Origin: Pseudoclavibacter chungangensis
Lineage (GTDB): Bacteria > Actinomycetota > Actinomycetes > Actinomycetales > Microbacteriaceae
DNA: 64,000 nt
Reading direction: 5' to 3'
Assembly: GCF_013410545.1 (NCBI RefSeq)
Contig: NZ_JACCFV010000001.1
Span: 186,001 to 250,000, forward strand
Positions 1-13,850 of the stretch are shown piece after piece. Both the position numbers and the translations under genes were made by a program. The first letter of the stretch is position 1. Each line of letters opens with the position of its first letter. The notes below the pieces were generated by a model that did no database searches, had not been told where the DNA came from, and saw only the letters and a list, made by a program, of their open reading frames with translations.

Positions 1-540
1 CGGCGCGTCGCCGACCGCGTGAACGGCTTCACGATCGGCCGCGGCACCGAGGAGGGCGTCACGATCGGCCCGCTCGTCGAGGACAAGGCGGTCGACAAGG
101 TCGCCGAGCTCGTCGACGACGCCGTCGCGAACGGTGCGACGCTCGTGACCGGCGGCAAGCGCGTCGAAGGACCGGGCTCGTTCTTCGAGGCCACCGTGCT
201 CTCGAATGTCACCGACGCGACGAAGATCTTCAGCGAGGAGATCTTCGGCCCCGTGCTGCCCATCATCACGTTCGCCGACGAGGACGAGGCGGTGCGGCTC
301 GCGAACGAGACCGAATACGGCCTCGTGTCGTACGTCTTCACGCAGGACTTCAAGCGCGGTCAGCGCATGATCGACCGCCTCGAGACCGGCATGATGGGCC
401 TCAACGTCGGCGTCCTCTCGAACGCCGCCGCCCCGTTCGGCGGCGTCAAGATGTCGGGCATCGGCCGCGAGGGCGGCTTCGAGGGCATCGAGGAGTACCT
501 CTACACGAAGTACACGCTCACCCCGAACCCCTACGCGTGA
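1..540 (+). CDS. Aldehyde dehydrogenase, succinate-semialdehyde type, C-terminal part (cut by window edge)
   Basis: The visible 179 residues are the C-terminal third of an NAD(P)-dependent aldehyde dehydrogenase. They include the EEIFGPVLP segment, the PFGGVKMSGIGREGG motif near the end and a short oligomerisation tail. This pattern is typical of succinate-semialdehyde dehydrogenases, which oxidise succinate semialdehyde to succinate. The nucleophilic cysteine lies upstream of base 1, so activity and substrate cannot be judged. The reading frame is open from base 1, so the start is outside the window. A second, complete relative is at 28021-29499. A strong hairpin follows 31 bases after the stop. 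Confidence 0.9.
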   Translation, partial: RRVADRVNGFTIGRGTEEGVTIGPLVEDKAVDKVAELVDDAVANGATLVTGGKRVEGPGSFFEATVLSNVTDATKIFSEEIFGPVLPIITFADEDEAVRLANETEYGLVSYVFTQDFKRGQRMIDRLETGMMGLNVGVLSNAAAPFGGVKMSGIGREGGFEGIEEYLYTKYTLTPNPYA

Positions 541-570
541 CCCGCGCCGCCGCATGACGCGGCGAGCCCA

Positions 571-603
571 CGAGTGCCCCGGACGAATCGTCCGGGGCAC
601 TCG
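571..603 (+). terminator. Intrinsic terminator-like hairpin after the aldehyde dehydrogenase
   Basis: Perfect 14-bp arms (571-584 and 590-603) enclose a 5-base loop. There is no T-tract, which is common in high-GC actinobacteria. It lies between the aldehyde dehydrogenase and the convergent MarR gene, so it could serve both. The stretch 604-707 after it is simple GC-rich sequence with nothing recognisable. Confidence 0.7.
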
Positions 604-707
604 TCGTCGCGGCACGCGTCCGCGCGGCGCGGCTCGACTCGGCTTGGTTCGGCGCGGCGCGGCTCGGCTCGATCGGGCCCGCGGCCCGGCCGCCTCGAGC
701 GATCCGG

Positions 708-1124
708 TCACGGGAGCATGCGGACGAGCAGCTCGGCGAGCGTGCGCCGGTCACCGGGCGGTAGGGTCTCGATGACCGGTCGGAGCGTCTCGTGGAGGGA
801 CGCCTCGAGTTTCGCGGCGAGCTCGTGCCCCTGCGGCGTGAGCAGCACGTCGATCGCGCGCGCGTCGTCCTCGTTGGGTGTGCGCCGCAGCAGCCCGCGC
901 CGTTCCCCGCGCGTCACGAGCCCCGACATGGTCGAGCGCTGCAGGCCGAGATAGCGGGCGAGATCGCTCATGCGCAGGCGTCGGTCGCGGAGGATCGCGA
1001 CGACGCGGAGCTGGGTGAGCGAGATGCCCGCCTCGGCGGCCAGATCGCTCAGCGTGCCCATCGTCGTGAACGCCGCCTGGCCGAGCGCGTCGACGAGTCG
1101 TTCGTCGTCGCTCGTGCTGGGCAT
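708..1124 (-). CDS. MarR family transcriptional regulator
   Basis: A 138-residue protein of normal MarR length. The central winged helix-turn-helix (about residues 35-105) contains LRMSDLARYLGLQRSTMSGLV followed by the wing RGLLRRTPNEDDARAIDVLLT, a typical MarR pattern with the acidic-Arg DDAR turn. MarR proteins are dimeric repressors released by small phenolic or oxidant ligands. It is divergently transcribed from the quinone-oxidoreductase-like gene at 1197, with 72 bp between the starts and an inverted repeat in that gap, so regulation of that neighbour and itself is the natural inference. The ligand is unknown. Confidence 0.9.
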   Translation of the reverse strand: MPSTSDDERLVDALGQAAFTTMGTLSDLAAEAGISLTQLRVVAILRDRRLRMSDLARYLGLQRSTMSGLVTRGERRGLLRRTPNEDDARAIDVLLTPQGHELAAKLEASLHETLRPVIETLPPGDRRTLAELLVRMLP

Positions 1125-1169
1125 ACGCCGACAGTACGGCGGAGTGGGACGGCGCGCGAGCTAAAGTGA

Positions 1170-1182
1170 TTCGTAATACGAA
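1170..1182. promoter_or_regulatory. Candidate MarR operator between divergent genes
   Basis: The inverted repeat TTCGT-AAT-ACGAA lies in an AT-rich patch, 15 bases before the ATG of the oxidoreductase and 46 bases before the MarR start. Size and placement fit a MarR dimer site that blocks transcription. The ribosome binding site GGAGG follows at about 1188. The assignment is inferred from symmetry and position only. Confidence 0.5.
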
Positions 1183-1196
1183 CTAATGGAGGCGTC

Positions 1197-2132
1197 ATGC
1201 AGGCAATCGTGGTCACGGCGTTCGATCGGCCCCCCGAGTGGCAGGACATCGAGGACCCCCGGCCGAATGAGGGGGAGGTCGTCGTCCGGATGATCGCCGC
1301 CGCGCTCCATCCGCGCGTCCGGTCCCAGGCGAGCGGCTCGCACTACACGAGCGAGGGCGTCCTGCCGCTCGTCCCGGGCGTCGACGGCGTCGCCCGGTTC
1401 CCCGACGGCACGACGAGGTACGTCGCCATCGGCTCGGACGTCCGCGGCTCGTTCGCCGAGCGGGTGGCCGTCGACCCGCGCGCGAGCGTCGTCCTGCCCG
1501 ACGGTGCCGATCCCGCCGAGGTCGCCGCCGCCGTCAATCCCGTCATGTCGTCCTGGGTCGCGCTCCGTCGGCGCATCACGATGCCGGCGGATGCGACCGT
1601 CCTCGTCCTCGGGGCGACCGGCATCGCCGGCGGCAGCGCGGTGCGCGTCGCGAAGCGGCTCGGCGCCGCGCACGTCGTCGCGAGCGGCCGGAACCCGGAA
1701 CGCCTCGCGGCACTCGCCGGGTACGGCGCGGACGAGACGATCCCGCTCGCGGACACGGCCCGGATCGGCGAGACGGCCGCCGAGGCGGACGTCGTGCTCG
1801 ACTACCTCTGGGGCGTGCCCGCGGCCGACACGATGCGCGCGATCGTCACCGCTCGACGCGACCGCGCCGCGCGCCTCGACTGGGTCTCGATCGGCTCGAG
1901 CGCCGGAGCCGAGTCACCGATCCCCTCCGCAGCCCTGCGCGCCTCCGGACTCACGGTCGTCGGCAGCGGCCAGGGCTCGGTGGGACGCTCGGCGTTCGTC
2001 GCCGAACTGCCCTCGATCGTCGAGGCGATCGCGGACGGGCTCACGGTGCCGGTGCGCACCGTCGGCGCCGAGGACGTCGCGAGCGCGTGGACCGACGCCG
2101 ATGCGGCGACGCGTACCGTGTTCACGTTCTGA
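1197..2132 (+). CDS. Medium-chain dehydrogenase/reductase, quinone oxidoreductase type
   Basis: A 311-residue zinc-independent MDR protein. The N-terminal GroES-like domain contains VVRMIAAALHPRVRSQASG and a VPGVDGVARF segment. The Rossmann domain has VLVLGATGIAGGSAVRVAKRLGA (about residues 138-160), the NADPH-binding loop of quinone oxidoreductase-like enzymes. The structural-zinc cysteines of alcohol dehydrogenases are absent. Such enzymes reduce quinones or activated alkenes with NADPH. It has a good GGAGG site before its ATG and is probably controlled by the divergent MarR regulator. The physiological substrate is unknown. Confidence 0.85.
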   Translation: MQAIVVTAFDRPPEWQDIEDPRPNEGEVVVRMIAAALHPRVRSQASGSHYTSEGVLPLVPGVDGVARFPDGTTRYVAIGSDVRGSFAERVAVDPRASVVLPDGADPAEVAAAVNPVMSSWVALRRRITMPADATVLVLGATGIAGGSAVRVAKRLGAAHVVASGRNPERLAALAGYGADETIPLADTARIGETAAEADVVLDYLWGVPAADTMRAIVTARRDRAARLDWVSIGSSAGAESPIPSAALRASGLTVVGSGQGSVGRSAFVAELPSIVEAIADGLTVPVRTVGAEDVASAWTDADAATRTVFTF

Positions 2133-2176
2133 GGTCGCGTCCTGCGTGACGGGCCGGCCCTGCGTGGTCGGCCGGA

Positions 2177-3004
2177 TCACGGCCCCGGTGGCGGCTGGCA
2201 CACGGGACAGCGGTAGCTCACTCGTGACTCGTCCGAGCCACGGCTCGTCGATCCGGCTCCCAGGCCGGACCCGACGCCCCCGTGCCGGTCCCGCACGATG
2301 CGGGTCCCGCAGCGCAGGCACGCGAGCCCCTCGCGGTCGTACACGAACGAGCGCCGCCCACGGCGCAGATCGCCGGTCGTCGTCCGCTCCACCCGATCGC
2401 GGTTCGCGACGATGAGCCGGTGCGCGAGATCGACGAGCGCCGCCAGATCTCCCGAGCGCGCGACCGGCGTACGCGGATCGAGGCCACGCAGGAAGCACAG
2501 CTCGTTGACGTACTCGTTGCCGAGCCCCGCGAGGGTGCGCTGATCGAGCAGCGCATCGGCGATCTCCCGCTCGGGCGCGGCCGCGAGCCGACGAACGGCC
2601 TCGTCGGCGTTCCACGAGGGCCCGAGCAGATCCGGGCCGAGATACCCGACGAGTTCCCCCTCGCGCTCCCGCGGCACGAGCTCGACGACGGGTAGGTCGA
2701 ACCCCACGGTCTCGACCCGCTCGTTCGCGAGCACGACCCGCGCCCGGTGCGCCGGGCTCGGCCAGCGCGCCCCGGGGCGCAGCACCTGCCACTCGCCGTC
2801 CATACCGAGGTGGGTGTGCAGCGTGAACGGTCCGATGCGGTGCAGCAGGTGCTTGCCGACCGCGACCACTTCGTCCACCCGCTCGCCCGCGAGCTGCACC
2901 GCGGCGAGCTTCGGCACACGCAGGTCCGCGCGCGTCAGCACGCGGCCCGCGAGCGCACGATGCAGGTGCGCCGCGACGCGGTGGACGGTGTCGCCCTCGG
3001 GCAT
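2177..3004 (-). CDS. nei: Endonuclease VIII-like DNA glycosylase/AP lyase (Fpg/Nei family)
   Basis: A 275-residue Fpg/Nei protein that excises oxidised bases and nicks the abasic site by beta/delta-elimination. The chosen start gives MPEGDTVHR, which puts the catalytic Pro2 and Glu3 at the mature N-terminus as the family requires. The catalytic lysine is probably in VVAVGKHLLHRI. The C-terminus carries a zinc finger with CLRC and CPVC pairs, separated by an unusually long Gly/Ser-rich insert (GVGSGLGAGS). MPEGDTVHR is typical of the actinobacterial Nei2 branch. It is divergent from the MFS gene at 3132, with 127 bp between them. Confidence 0.92.
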   Translation of the reverse strand: MPEGDTVHRVAAHLHRALAGRVLTRADLRVPKLAAVQLAGERVDEVVAVGKHLLHRIGPFTLHTHLGMDGEWQVLRPGARWPSPAHRARVVLANERVETVGFDLPVVELVPREREGELVGYLGPDLLGPSWNADEAVRRLAAAPEREIADALLDQRTLAGLGNEYVNELCFLRGLDPRTPVARSGDLAALVDLAHRLIVANRDRVERTTTGDLRRGRRSFVYDREGLACLRCGTRIVRDRHGGVGSGLGAGSTSRGSDESRVSYRCPVCQPPPGP

Positions 3005-3131
3005 CGATCGTGTTCCCTTCCTGGGACGGGGAGCTACCTGGTGCGCGCGGGTCCGCGCCCGGCGGGCGGCGACGCGCCACGGCCATTGTGCACGCCGTCC
3101 GGAGCCCCGAGCCGGACGTAGGCTGGCGGTC

Positions 3132-4332
3132 GTGTCCCGATCGAAGCGCCACGACGTCGCGCTCCTCACGCTCATCACGAGCGCGATGGGCGCCGGACCG
3201 CTCTTCAACTTCGGGCTCGCCGCGACGAGCGCCCTCGTCATCACGACCTTCGGCATCTCCTCGGCCGCGTTCGGCGCGATCCTCACGGTCGTGTTCGCCT
3301 CTGCCGCCGTCGCGAGCATCGCGTTCGGCTGGCTCGCCGACCGGCTCTCCCTGCGGGTGCAGTTCGTGATCCTCTTCGGCGGCGCGGCGCTCGCGCTCGT
3401 CGTATCGGGGTTCGCTCCCGACTACACCTTCCTCCTCGCGACCGCCGTGCTCGCGGGACTCTCGCAGGCCATGTCGAACCCGACGACGAACCGCACGATC
3501 CGCACCCTCGCGACCCCCGAGCAGCGCACCGGCTGGATCGGCGTCAAGCAGTCCGGCGTGCAGGCGAGCCAGCTCGTCGCGGGCATCCTCTTCCCGCCGC
3601 TCGCGCTCGTGTTCGGATGGCACGGCGCCGCGCTGTGCGTCTCGCTGCTGTGCGTCGGGCTGCTCGTCGCCACGTTCCTCGTCATCCCGGCGGCGAAGGA
3701 CGAGCCGCCGACGATCGTGCCGCTGCGGACGGGCGAGGTGCGCGTCGGCGAACTCGAACGGGCACCGTGGGGCGTCATCGTGCTCCTCAGTGCGGTGTCG
3801 TTCCTCTCCGGTTTCGGCGTGCAGGCGACGAACGCCTACCTCGCGCTGTTCGCCGTGCACGACTTCGGGTACGGCCTCGTGCTCGGCGGGGCGCTCGTCG
3901 CGACGAGCGGTCTCATCGGCGTCGCGAGCCGCGTGTGGTGGGGGCGACGGCTCGCGCGCGGTGCGCGAGCGGGTGCCCTGCTCATGCTGCTCTCGACGGG
4001 AGCGATCTGTGCCGCCGCGCTCCTCCTCCTCGCGGGGCTCCTGCACGCCTCCGTCCTGTTGTGGATCGCCGTCGCGCTCCACGGCATCTCGGTGCTCGGC
4101 GCGAACGTCGTCGTCAACGCGACCGTCATGGCGCTCGTCGGTCCCGGCCGACTCGGACGCGCCACCGGTGTGACGGCGAGCGGCATGTACGCGGGGTTCG
4201 CGACGGGCCCGTTCGTCGTCGGGGCGCTCGTCGACTCCACGGCGGGATTCACGGGCGGCTGGCTCGCCGTCGGCGCCGCCTACGTCCTGTGCCTCGCGGC
4301 CTCCGCGATCGTGCTGCGGGCGACGCGGGACC

Positions 4333-4340
<8 letters not shown>
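3132..4340 (+). CDS. MFS transporter (12-helix, drug/metabolite exporter type)
   Basis: A 402-residue integral membrane protein of the major facilitator superfamily. After a short basic N-terminus (SRSKRHD) the hydrophobic segments follow in two six-helix halves. The loop between helices 2 and 3 reads FGWLADRLSLRVQF, close to the MFS signature A. A central cytoplasmic loop near residue 195 (IPAAKDEPPTIVPLRTGEVR) separates the halves. The GTG start at 3132 is preferred because the upstream frame is antisense to nei. The substrate cannot be deduced. Its last eight bases overlap tail-to-tail with the lhr stop. Confidence 0.85.
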
Positions 4341-9573
<5,233 letters not shown>

Positions 9574-10089
9574 CCACAGCCCACCGACACGGAGCCGACG
9601 TCGCCGTGACCCGTGTGCCTGCGCCCGCGGATGCCGGGCCCGTGACCGTGTATCCGGCAGCGTGGGACGTGGCCCGCCTCGTGCTCCGGCCGCGGGACGC
9701 GGGTGATCGGCCGCGGGGGCCACGGCCGTGATTGTCGTCGGCGTCGCGGGGTGGTCGTTCGAGGGCTGGGGGCGTTGGCGTCGCGGGCGTCGGCCTCGCG
9801 GTCGATCGTGTGGAGCGGCCGTCGACGGTGTCGCCGGATGCTCGTTCGAGGCGACTGGGGGCGTGGTGATTCGGGGGCCGGAGCAGTGAGCGGGGCAGCG
9901 GTCGTCGGCGTCGCGGGGTGGGCGTTCGAGGGCCGGAGCAGTGAGCAGAACGTCCGTCGTCGGCGTCGTGGGGCGAGCCACGGGGCGCGCCCAGCACCGC
10001 TCCAGCGGGGGACGGCAGCATGGAGGCGACGTCCGGCCCCGGCACCCGGCCGCAGGGGTCTGGTGCCGGAGTCCATCGAAGGAGCACGC
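9574..10089. other. Intergenic region with degenerate direct repeats, no gene supported
   Basis: 516 bp between divergent lhr and the PspC gene. It holds an imperfect repeated motif GTCGTCGGCGTCGCGGGGTG, best seen at about 9735 and 9902, with weaker copies near 9785, 9817 and 9956. Overlapping open frames here are arginine-rich shadows. None of the intergenic palindromes found elsewhere in the window occurs here. Confidence 0.5.
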
Positions 10090-10275
10090 ATGTCGAACAA
10101 CCGCCTCGTCCGCCCCCGCCACGGCCGCATCATCGCGGGTGTCTGCCTCGGTATCGCGGAGCGCTTCAACCTGTCGCCGGGGCTCGTGCGGGTGCTCGCG
10201 GTGCTGTCGTTCCTGCTGCCCGGCCCGCAGATCCTCGTCTACATCGTGCTCTGGTTCCTGATGCCCTCGGAGTAG
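10090..10275 (+). CDS. PspC domain-only small membrane protein
   Basis: A 61-residue protein that is essentially one PspC domain. The basic start (NNRLVRPRHGRIIAGVCLGI) is followed by AERFNLSPGLVRVLAVL and one hydrophobic helix ending in LVYIVLWFLMPSE. PspC domains occur in envelope-stress responses; stand-alone copies are common in actinobacteria and their exact role is unclear. The ATG is preceded by the strong site AAGGAG at a 5-base spacing. The gene stands alone, with the first palindromic element about 155 bp downstream. Confidence 0.88.
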   Translation: MSNNRLVRPRHGRIIAGVCLGIAERFNLSPGLVRVLAVLSFLLPGPQILVYIVLWFLMPSE

Positions 10276-10430
10276 CCCCCTTGGTTCCGATCCCCTCACG
10301 GGGATGACTGCCCCCGCTCCTGCCCGGCTCTCGAAGTAGCAGCCCTCGTTCCTGCCCGCCTCTCGGGGTGGCTGCTGCGGATCTCGGCTCCCTCCGAAAC
10401 CCCGAACCTCTTCCGCGTCCTCGTCGCGCC

Positions 10431-10489
10431 GAAAAAGCCGGGTTGTTGCTACCGGGCCCGGGGCCCGGTAGCAACAACCCGGCTTTTTC
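10431..10489. repeat. Intergenic palindrome, copy 1 (29-bp perfect arms)
   Basis: Arms 10431-10459 and 10461-10489 are perfect reverse complements around a single G. The core on the plus strand is CCGGGTTGTTGCTACCGGG, with GAAAAA outside on the left and TTTTTC on the right, so each strand would form a hairpin followed by a T-run. It lies between the convergent PspC and dpp ATPase genes. Its shape is that of a bidirectional intrinsic terminator, but the sequence itself is conserved at nine sites in the window. Confidence 0.92.
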
Positions 10490-10543
10490 GAGCCGCCTCG
10501 CAGCCCGTCGAGCAGGCGACGCTTTCGCCTCGGTCGGCCGGGC

Positions 10544-10759
10544 GGATCCGGCTCCCCGCGGTGTTGAATCCAGCCGGGTGGATCCGGCTCGGTGCGGTGT
10601 TGAATGCGGCCGGGTGGATCCGGCTCGGTGCGGTGTTGAATGCGGCCGGGTGGATCCGGCTCGGTGCGGTGTTGAATGCGGCCGGGCGGATCCGGCTCGG
10701 TGCGGCGTTGAATGCGGCCGGGCGGATCCGGCTCGGTGCGGCGTCGAATCCAGCCGGGT
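10544..10759. repeat. 36-bp tandem array (6 copies)
   Basis: Six head-to-tail copies begin at GGATCCGGCT at 10544, 10580, 10616, 10652, 10688 and 10724. Units differ by a few transitions only; the last runs into palindrome copy 2. Each unit contains AGCCGGGT or a close variant followed by GGATCCGGCT, a small inverted repeat that resembles a palindrome arm with its interior removed. The open frames through it are repeat translations and not supported genes. Confidence 0.9.
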
Positions 10760-10806
10760 TGTTGCTTCTCGGCCCGGGGCCCGGTAGCAACAACCCGGCT
10801 GGATTC
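10746..10806. repeat. Intergenic palindrome, copy 2 (variant apex, no T-run)
   Basis: Outer arms of 21 bp (10746-10766 and 10786-10806) are perfect and flanked by GAATCC/GGATTC in place of A/T runs. The apex differs from copy 1 by several bases (TCTCGGCCC against ACCGGGCCC), leaving mismatches near the loop. It lies 67 bp beyond the dpp ATPase stop and abuts the 36-bp array. Confidence 0.9.
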
Positions 10807-10872
10807 GAGTTGCGATCGTGTCGGCGGCCGATGGCGGTGCCGGCTCGGAGTCCGCGCCGGACTCCGCGGCGC

Positions 10873-12993
10873 TCAGGTCGCCGGGCTCGGGCGGGTGCCG
10901 ATGCGGGGGACCGCGTCGAACAGCTCGACCGTGTAGGGGTGTCGCGGCCGATCGAAGACCTCGTCGACCGGCCCCGTCTCGACGATCCGCCCGTCCTTCA
11001 TGACCGCGATGCGATGGGTCAGGTGCTGCACGACACCCAGGTCGTGGGAGATGAACAGCATCGCGAGTCCCACCCGGGCCTGCAGCTCGACCAGCAGATC
11101 GAGCACCTGCGCCTGCGTCAGCACGTCGAGCGCCGAGACCGGTTCGTCGGCGACGAGGAGCTCGGGATCGCTCGCGAGCGCCTGCGCGATCGACACGCGC
11201 TGGCGCTGCCCACCCGACAGTCGACCCGGCCGCTCGCCGAGCAGATCCCCGTCGAGGTCGACGAGCCCGAGCAGGCGCACGGCCTCCGCGCGTCGTTCGG
11301 CCGCCGCACGTCGCGGCCCGAGCCGAAGCGGCTGATCGATCAACTGCCCGACGGTCAGGCGCGGATCGAAGCTGCCGAGCGGGTCCTGCGAGATGACCTG
11401 CACGCGTCGGCGCAACGGCCGTCGACGTCGCTCCGGGAGCGCGCTCCACGGGGCACCGAACAGCTCGACGGAGCCGGCATCGAGTCGCTGGAGGCCGAGG
11501 ACGGCACGCCCGAGCGTGCTCTTTCCCGAACCGGATTCGCCCACGACCCCGAGCGTCTCGCCCGGCGCGATCCGGATGCTCACCCCGTCGAGCGCGCGGC
11601 GCCGCGAGCCGCGCGGGCCAGGGAAGACGACGGTGGCGTCGTCGACGACGAGGAGCGGCGCGAGATCGCCAGTCGTGCCGGACGGCTTCGCGAGCGCCGC
11701 GGGAGCGGTGGTGTCGCCGCCCGAAGCGTCGGCCGCGCCATCTGAAGATCCGGCGTTCGCGCGCGCCGATGCGACTGAGCCCTTCCGAGTGTCCGACGCC
11801 TCCGGCGCACCCGCCGTTGCCGGTGCCTCCGCAGGCGCATCCGCCGTGGCCGGTGCGACCGACCCCTCTCCTCCGGTCGACCTCGTCGGTGTCTGCGCGG
11901 AAGCCGGCGCGCCCGACTCGCCGGGTACGTCCGTCGGCCGGGGGACGTTCGGCCCCTCCGCCGCGTCGATCTCCGCCGCGTCGATCTCCGCCGCGTCGAT
12001 CTCCGCCGCGTCGATCTCTGCCGAGTCGATCTCCGCAGCGTCGATCTCATCCGGCGCGACCGACAACCGCCGGCCGCGATTGTGCTCGGACGGGATCGCC
12101 GCGAGCAGCCGACGCGTGTAGGCGTCGCTCGGATTCGCGAGCACGTCCTCGACGGTGCCGGACTCCCCGACCCGTCCGTTCTGCATCACGAGCACGCGTG
12201 ACGCGAACTGCGCGACGACCGCGAGGTCGTGGGTGATGAGCAGTACGCCGCGCCCCTCGGCCGCGAGCCCGCGGAGCAGTTCGAGCACGTGGCGCTGCAC
12301 CGTGACGTCGAGCGCCGTCGTCGGCTCGTCGGCGACGAGCAGGCGCGGGTCGTTCACGATCGCCGAGGCGATGAGTGCGCGCTGGCGCAGACCACCCGAC
12401 AGCTGGTGCGCGTACTGCCGTGAACGGACCTCCGGATCGACGATGCCCGCGCGGCGCAGTGCCGCCTCGACGCGGTCGCGGCGGTCGTTCGCGGGGAGTC
12501 GTCCGAGTGCCTCGCCGACCTCGTCACCGATGCGGCGGAGCGGGTCGAGGGACGTGAGCGCGTCCTGCAGCACGAACCCCACCCGCCGTCCGCGGACGGA
12601 CCGCCACGCGCCCTCGTCGAGAGCGAGGACGTGTTCGCCCTCGAGGTCGAGGCGGTCCGCGGTCACGACGGCGCCGCTCCCCGCGAGCCCGATGAGCGAG
12701 CGGGCCGTGACCGACTTGCCGGAGCCCGAGCGCCCGACGATCGCGACGATCTCACCGGGGTGCACGTCGAACGAGACGTCGTCGACGACCAGCCGGTCGC
12801 TGCGCTCGGGGAACGTGACGGTCAGGCCGCGCACCGACACGACGGGTGCCTGCTCGTGCGCCTCGGCGCTCGTGCGCTCGTCGGCGGGAACAGCGGTCGG
12901 GTCGGCCTGCCGGTGCCCGTCCGTCACCTTCGTCGCGGCGGCCTCGGCCGTCGCTGCCGTCGCTGTCGTCGAGCTCGTCGTTCGCGTGCTCAT
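10873..12993 (-). CDS. Dipeptide/oligopeptide ABC transporter, fused double ATP-binding subunit
   Basis: A 706-residue fusion of two ABC ATPases, corresponding to DppD and DppF as one chain. The first half has Walker A GRSGSGKS near residue 87 and signature LSGGLRQRALIA. The second has GESGSGKST near residue 484 and LSGGQRQRVSIAQ. A linker of about 130 residues between them contains seven near-perfect IDAAE pentapeptides (about residues 312-342) and then Ala/Ser/Gly-rich sequence. It energises import through the two permeases upstream. The ATG at 12993 overlaps the TGA of the permease gene (ATGA), so translation is probably coupled. Confidence 0.92.
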   Translation of the reverse strand: MSTRTTSSTTATAATAEAAATKVTDGHRQADPTAVPADERTSAEAHEQAPVVSVRGLTVTFPERSDRLVVDDVSFDVHPGEIVAIVGRSGSGKSVTARSLIGLAGSGAVVTADRLDLEGEHVLALDEGAWRSVRGRRVGFVLQDALTSLDPLRRIGDEVGEALGRLPANDRRDRVEAALRRAGIVDPEVRSRQYAHQLSGGLRQRALIASAIVNDPRLLVADEPTTALDVTVQRHVLELLRGLAAEGRGVLLITHDLAVVAQFASRVLVMQNGRVGESGTVEDVLANPSDAYTRRLLAAIPSEHNRGRRLSVAPDEIDAAEIDSAEIDAAEIDAAEIDAAEIDAAEGPNVPRPTDVPGESGAPASAQTPTRSTGGEGSVAPATADAPAEAPATAGAPEASDTRKGSVASARANAGSSDGAADASGGDTTAPAALAKPSGTTGDLAPLLVVDDATVVFPGPRGSRRRALDGVSIRIAPGETLGVVGESGSGKSTLGRAVLGLQRLDAGSVELFGAPWSALPERRRRPLRRRVQVISQDPLGSFDPRLTVGQLIDQPLRLGPRRAAAERRAEAVRLLGLVDLDGDLLGERPGRLSGGQRQRVSIAQALASDPELLVADEPVSALDVLTQAQVLDLLVELQARVGLAMLFISHDLGVVQHLTHRIAVMKDGRIVETGPVDEVFDRPRHPYTVELFDAVPRIGTRPSPAT

Positions 12994-13850
12994 GCGCCCG
13001 TTCCCTTCGTGAGTCGTGCCTGGAGCGAGCGTCCGAGCACGGTGATCGAGACGACCGACAGCGCGATCGCCGTCGCGGGGAACACACTCGCCCACGGCGC
13101 CGTGCTCAGGTAACTGCGGCCCTCGGAGAGGAGCGCGCCCCACTCGGGCGTCGGCGGTGCGACGCCGAGCCCGAGGAAGCTGAGGCCCGAGGCGGACAGG
13201 ATCGACGTGCCGACGCCGATCGTCGCGAGCACGACGATCGGCCGCGCGATGTTCGGGAGCACGCGGCTCGCGACGACCCGCAGCGGGGACTCGCCGAGCA
13301 CCTTCGCCTGCTCCGCGTACCCGGAGAGCCGCGCGCTCAGCACCTGGGAGCGTACGAGACGGGCATAGCCCGCGGCCCCCGCGAGGCCGACGGCGATGAG
13401 CGTGTTGACGGGGCCGCGCCCCAGCACGGCGATGATGAGCAGCGCGAGCAGCAGTTCGGGGAACGCGAGCAGGATGTCCACGCCGCGCTGCACGAGCCGG
13501 TCGAGCCCGAACGGCAGGTACACGGACAGCAGTCCGAGGAGCGTGCCGATCAGGAGCGACAGCAGTGCCGCGCCGACGCCGATGAGCAGCGAGTAGCGTG
13601 CGCCGTGGACGACGCGCGAGGCGACGTCGCGCCCGAGGTGGTCGGTGCCGAACGGGTGTGCCGCGCTCGGCGGCTGGAACACGGAGCCGAGGACCGCCTC
13701 CTCCGGGTCGAGGTGCGTGAACAGTCCGGGCACGAGTGCCGCGGCGATGACGGCCGCGACGACGATCCCGGCGAGGATCGTCCCGACGGGGACGTTCCCG
13801 CGCAGACGCTTCGCGCGCGGAACGGCGAGCAGCGTGTCGGCGGCGCTCAT
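12990..13850 (-). CDS. Peptide ABC transporter permease (DppC-like)
   Basis: A 286-residue inner-membrane permease of the binding-protein-dependent family. It begins with one hydrophobic helix (GTILAGIVVAAVIAAALVPG), then HPFGTDHLGRDVASRVVHGA, the DppC/OppC family signature. The EAA-type cytoplasmic loop is LSGYAEQAKVLGESPLRVVA. SGLSFLGLGVAPPTPEWGAL near the end is another DppC hallmark. It pairs with the DppB-like subunit to form the channel. Start and stop both overlap neighbours by ATGA. Confidence 0.93.
   Translation of the reverse strand: MSAADTLLAVPRAKRLRGNVPVGTILAGIVVAAVIAAALVPGLFTHLDPEEAVLGSVFQPPSAAHPFGTDHLGRDVASRVVHGARYSLLIGVGAALLSLLIGTLLGLLSVYLPFGLDRLVQRGVDILLAFPELLLALLIIAVLGRGPVNTLIAVGLAGAAGYARLVRSQVLSARLSGYAEQAKVLGESPLRVVASRVLPNIARPIVVLATIGVGTSILSASGLSFLGLGVAPPTPEWGALLSEGRSYLSTAPWASVFPATAIALSVVSITVLGRSLQARLTKGTGA

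Noticed and set aside
9703..10089. Upstream extension of the PspC protein (190 residues)
   Set aside because: The extension crosses degenerate repeats and is Arg/Gly-rich; the ATG at 10090 has a strong ribosome site and gives a whole PspC domain.
10544..10759. Possible CRISPR array (regular 36-bp repeats)
   Set aside because: Units are directly adjacent with no spacers and no cas genes are in the window; it is a minisatellite.
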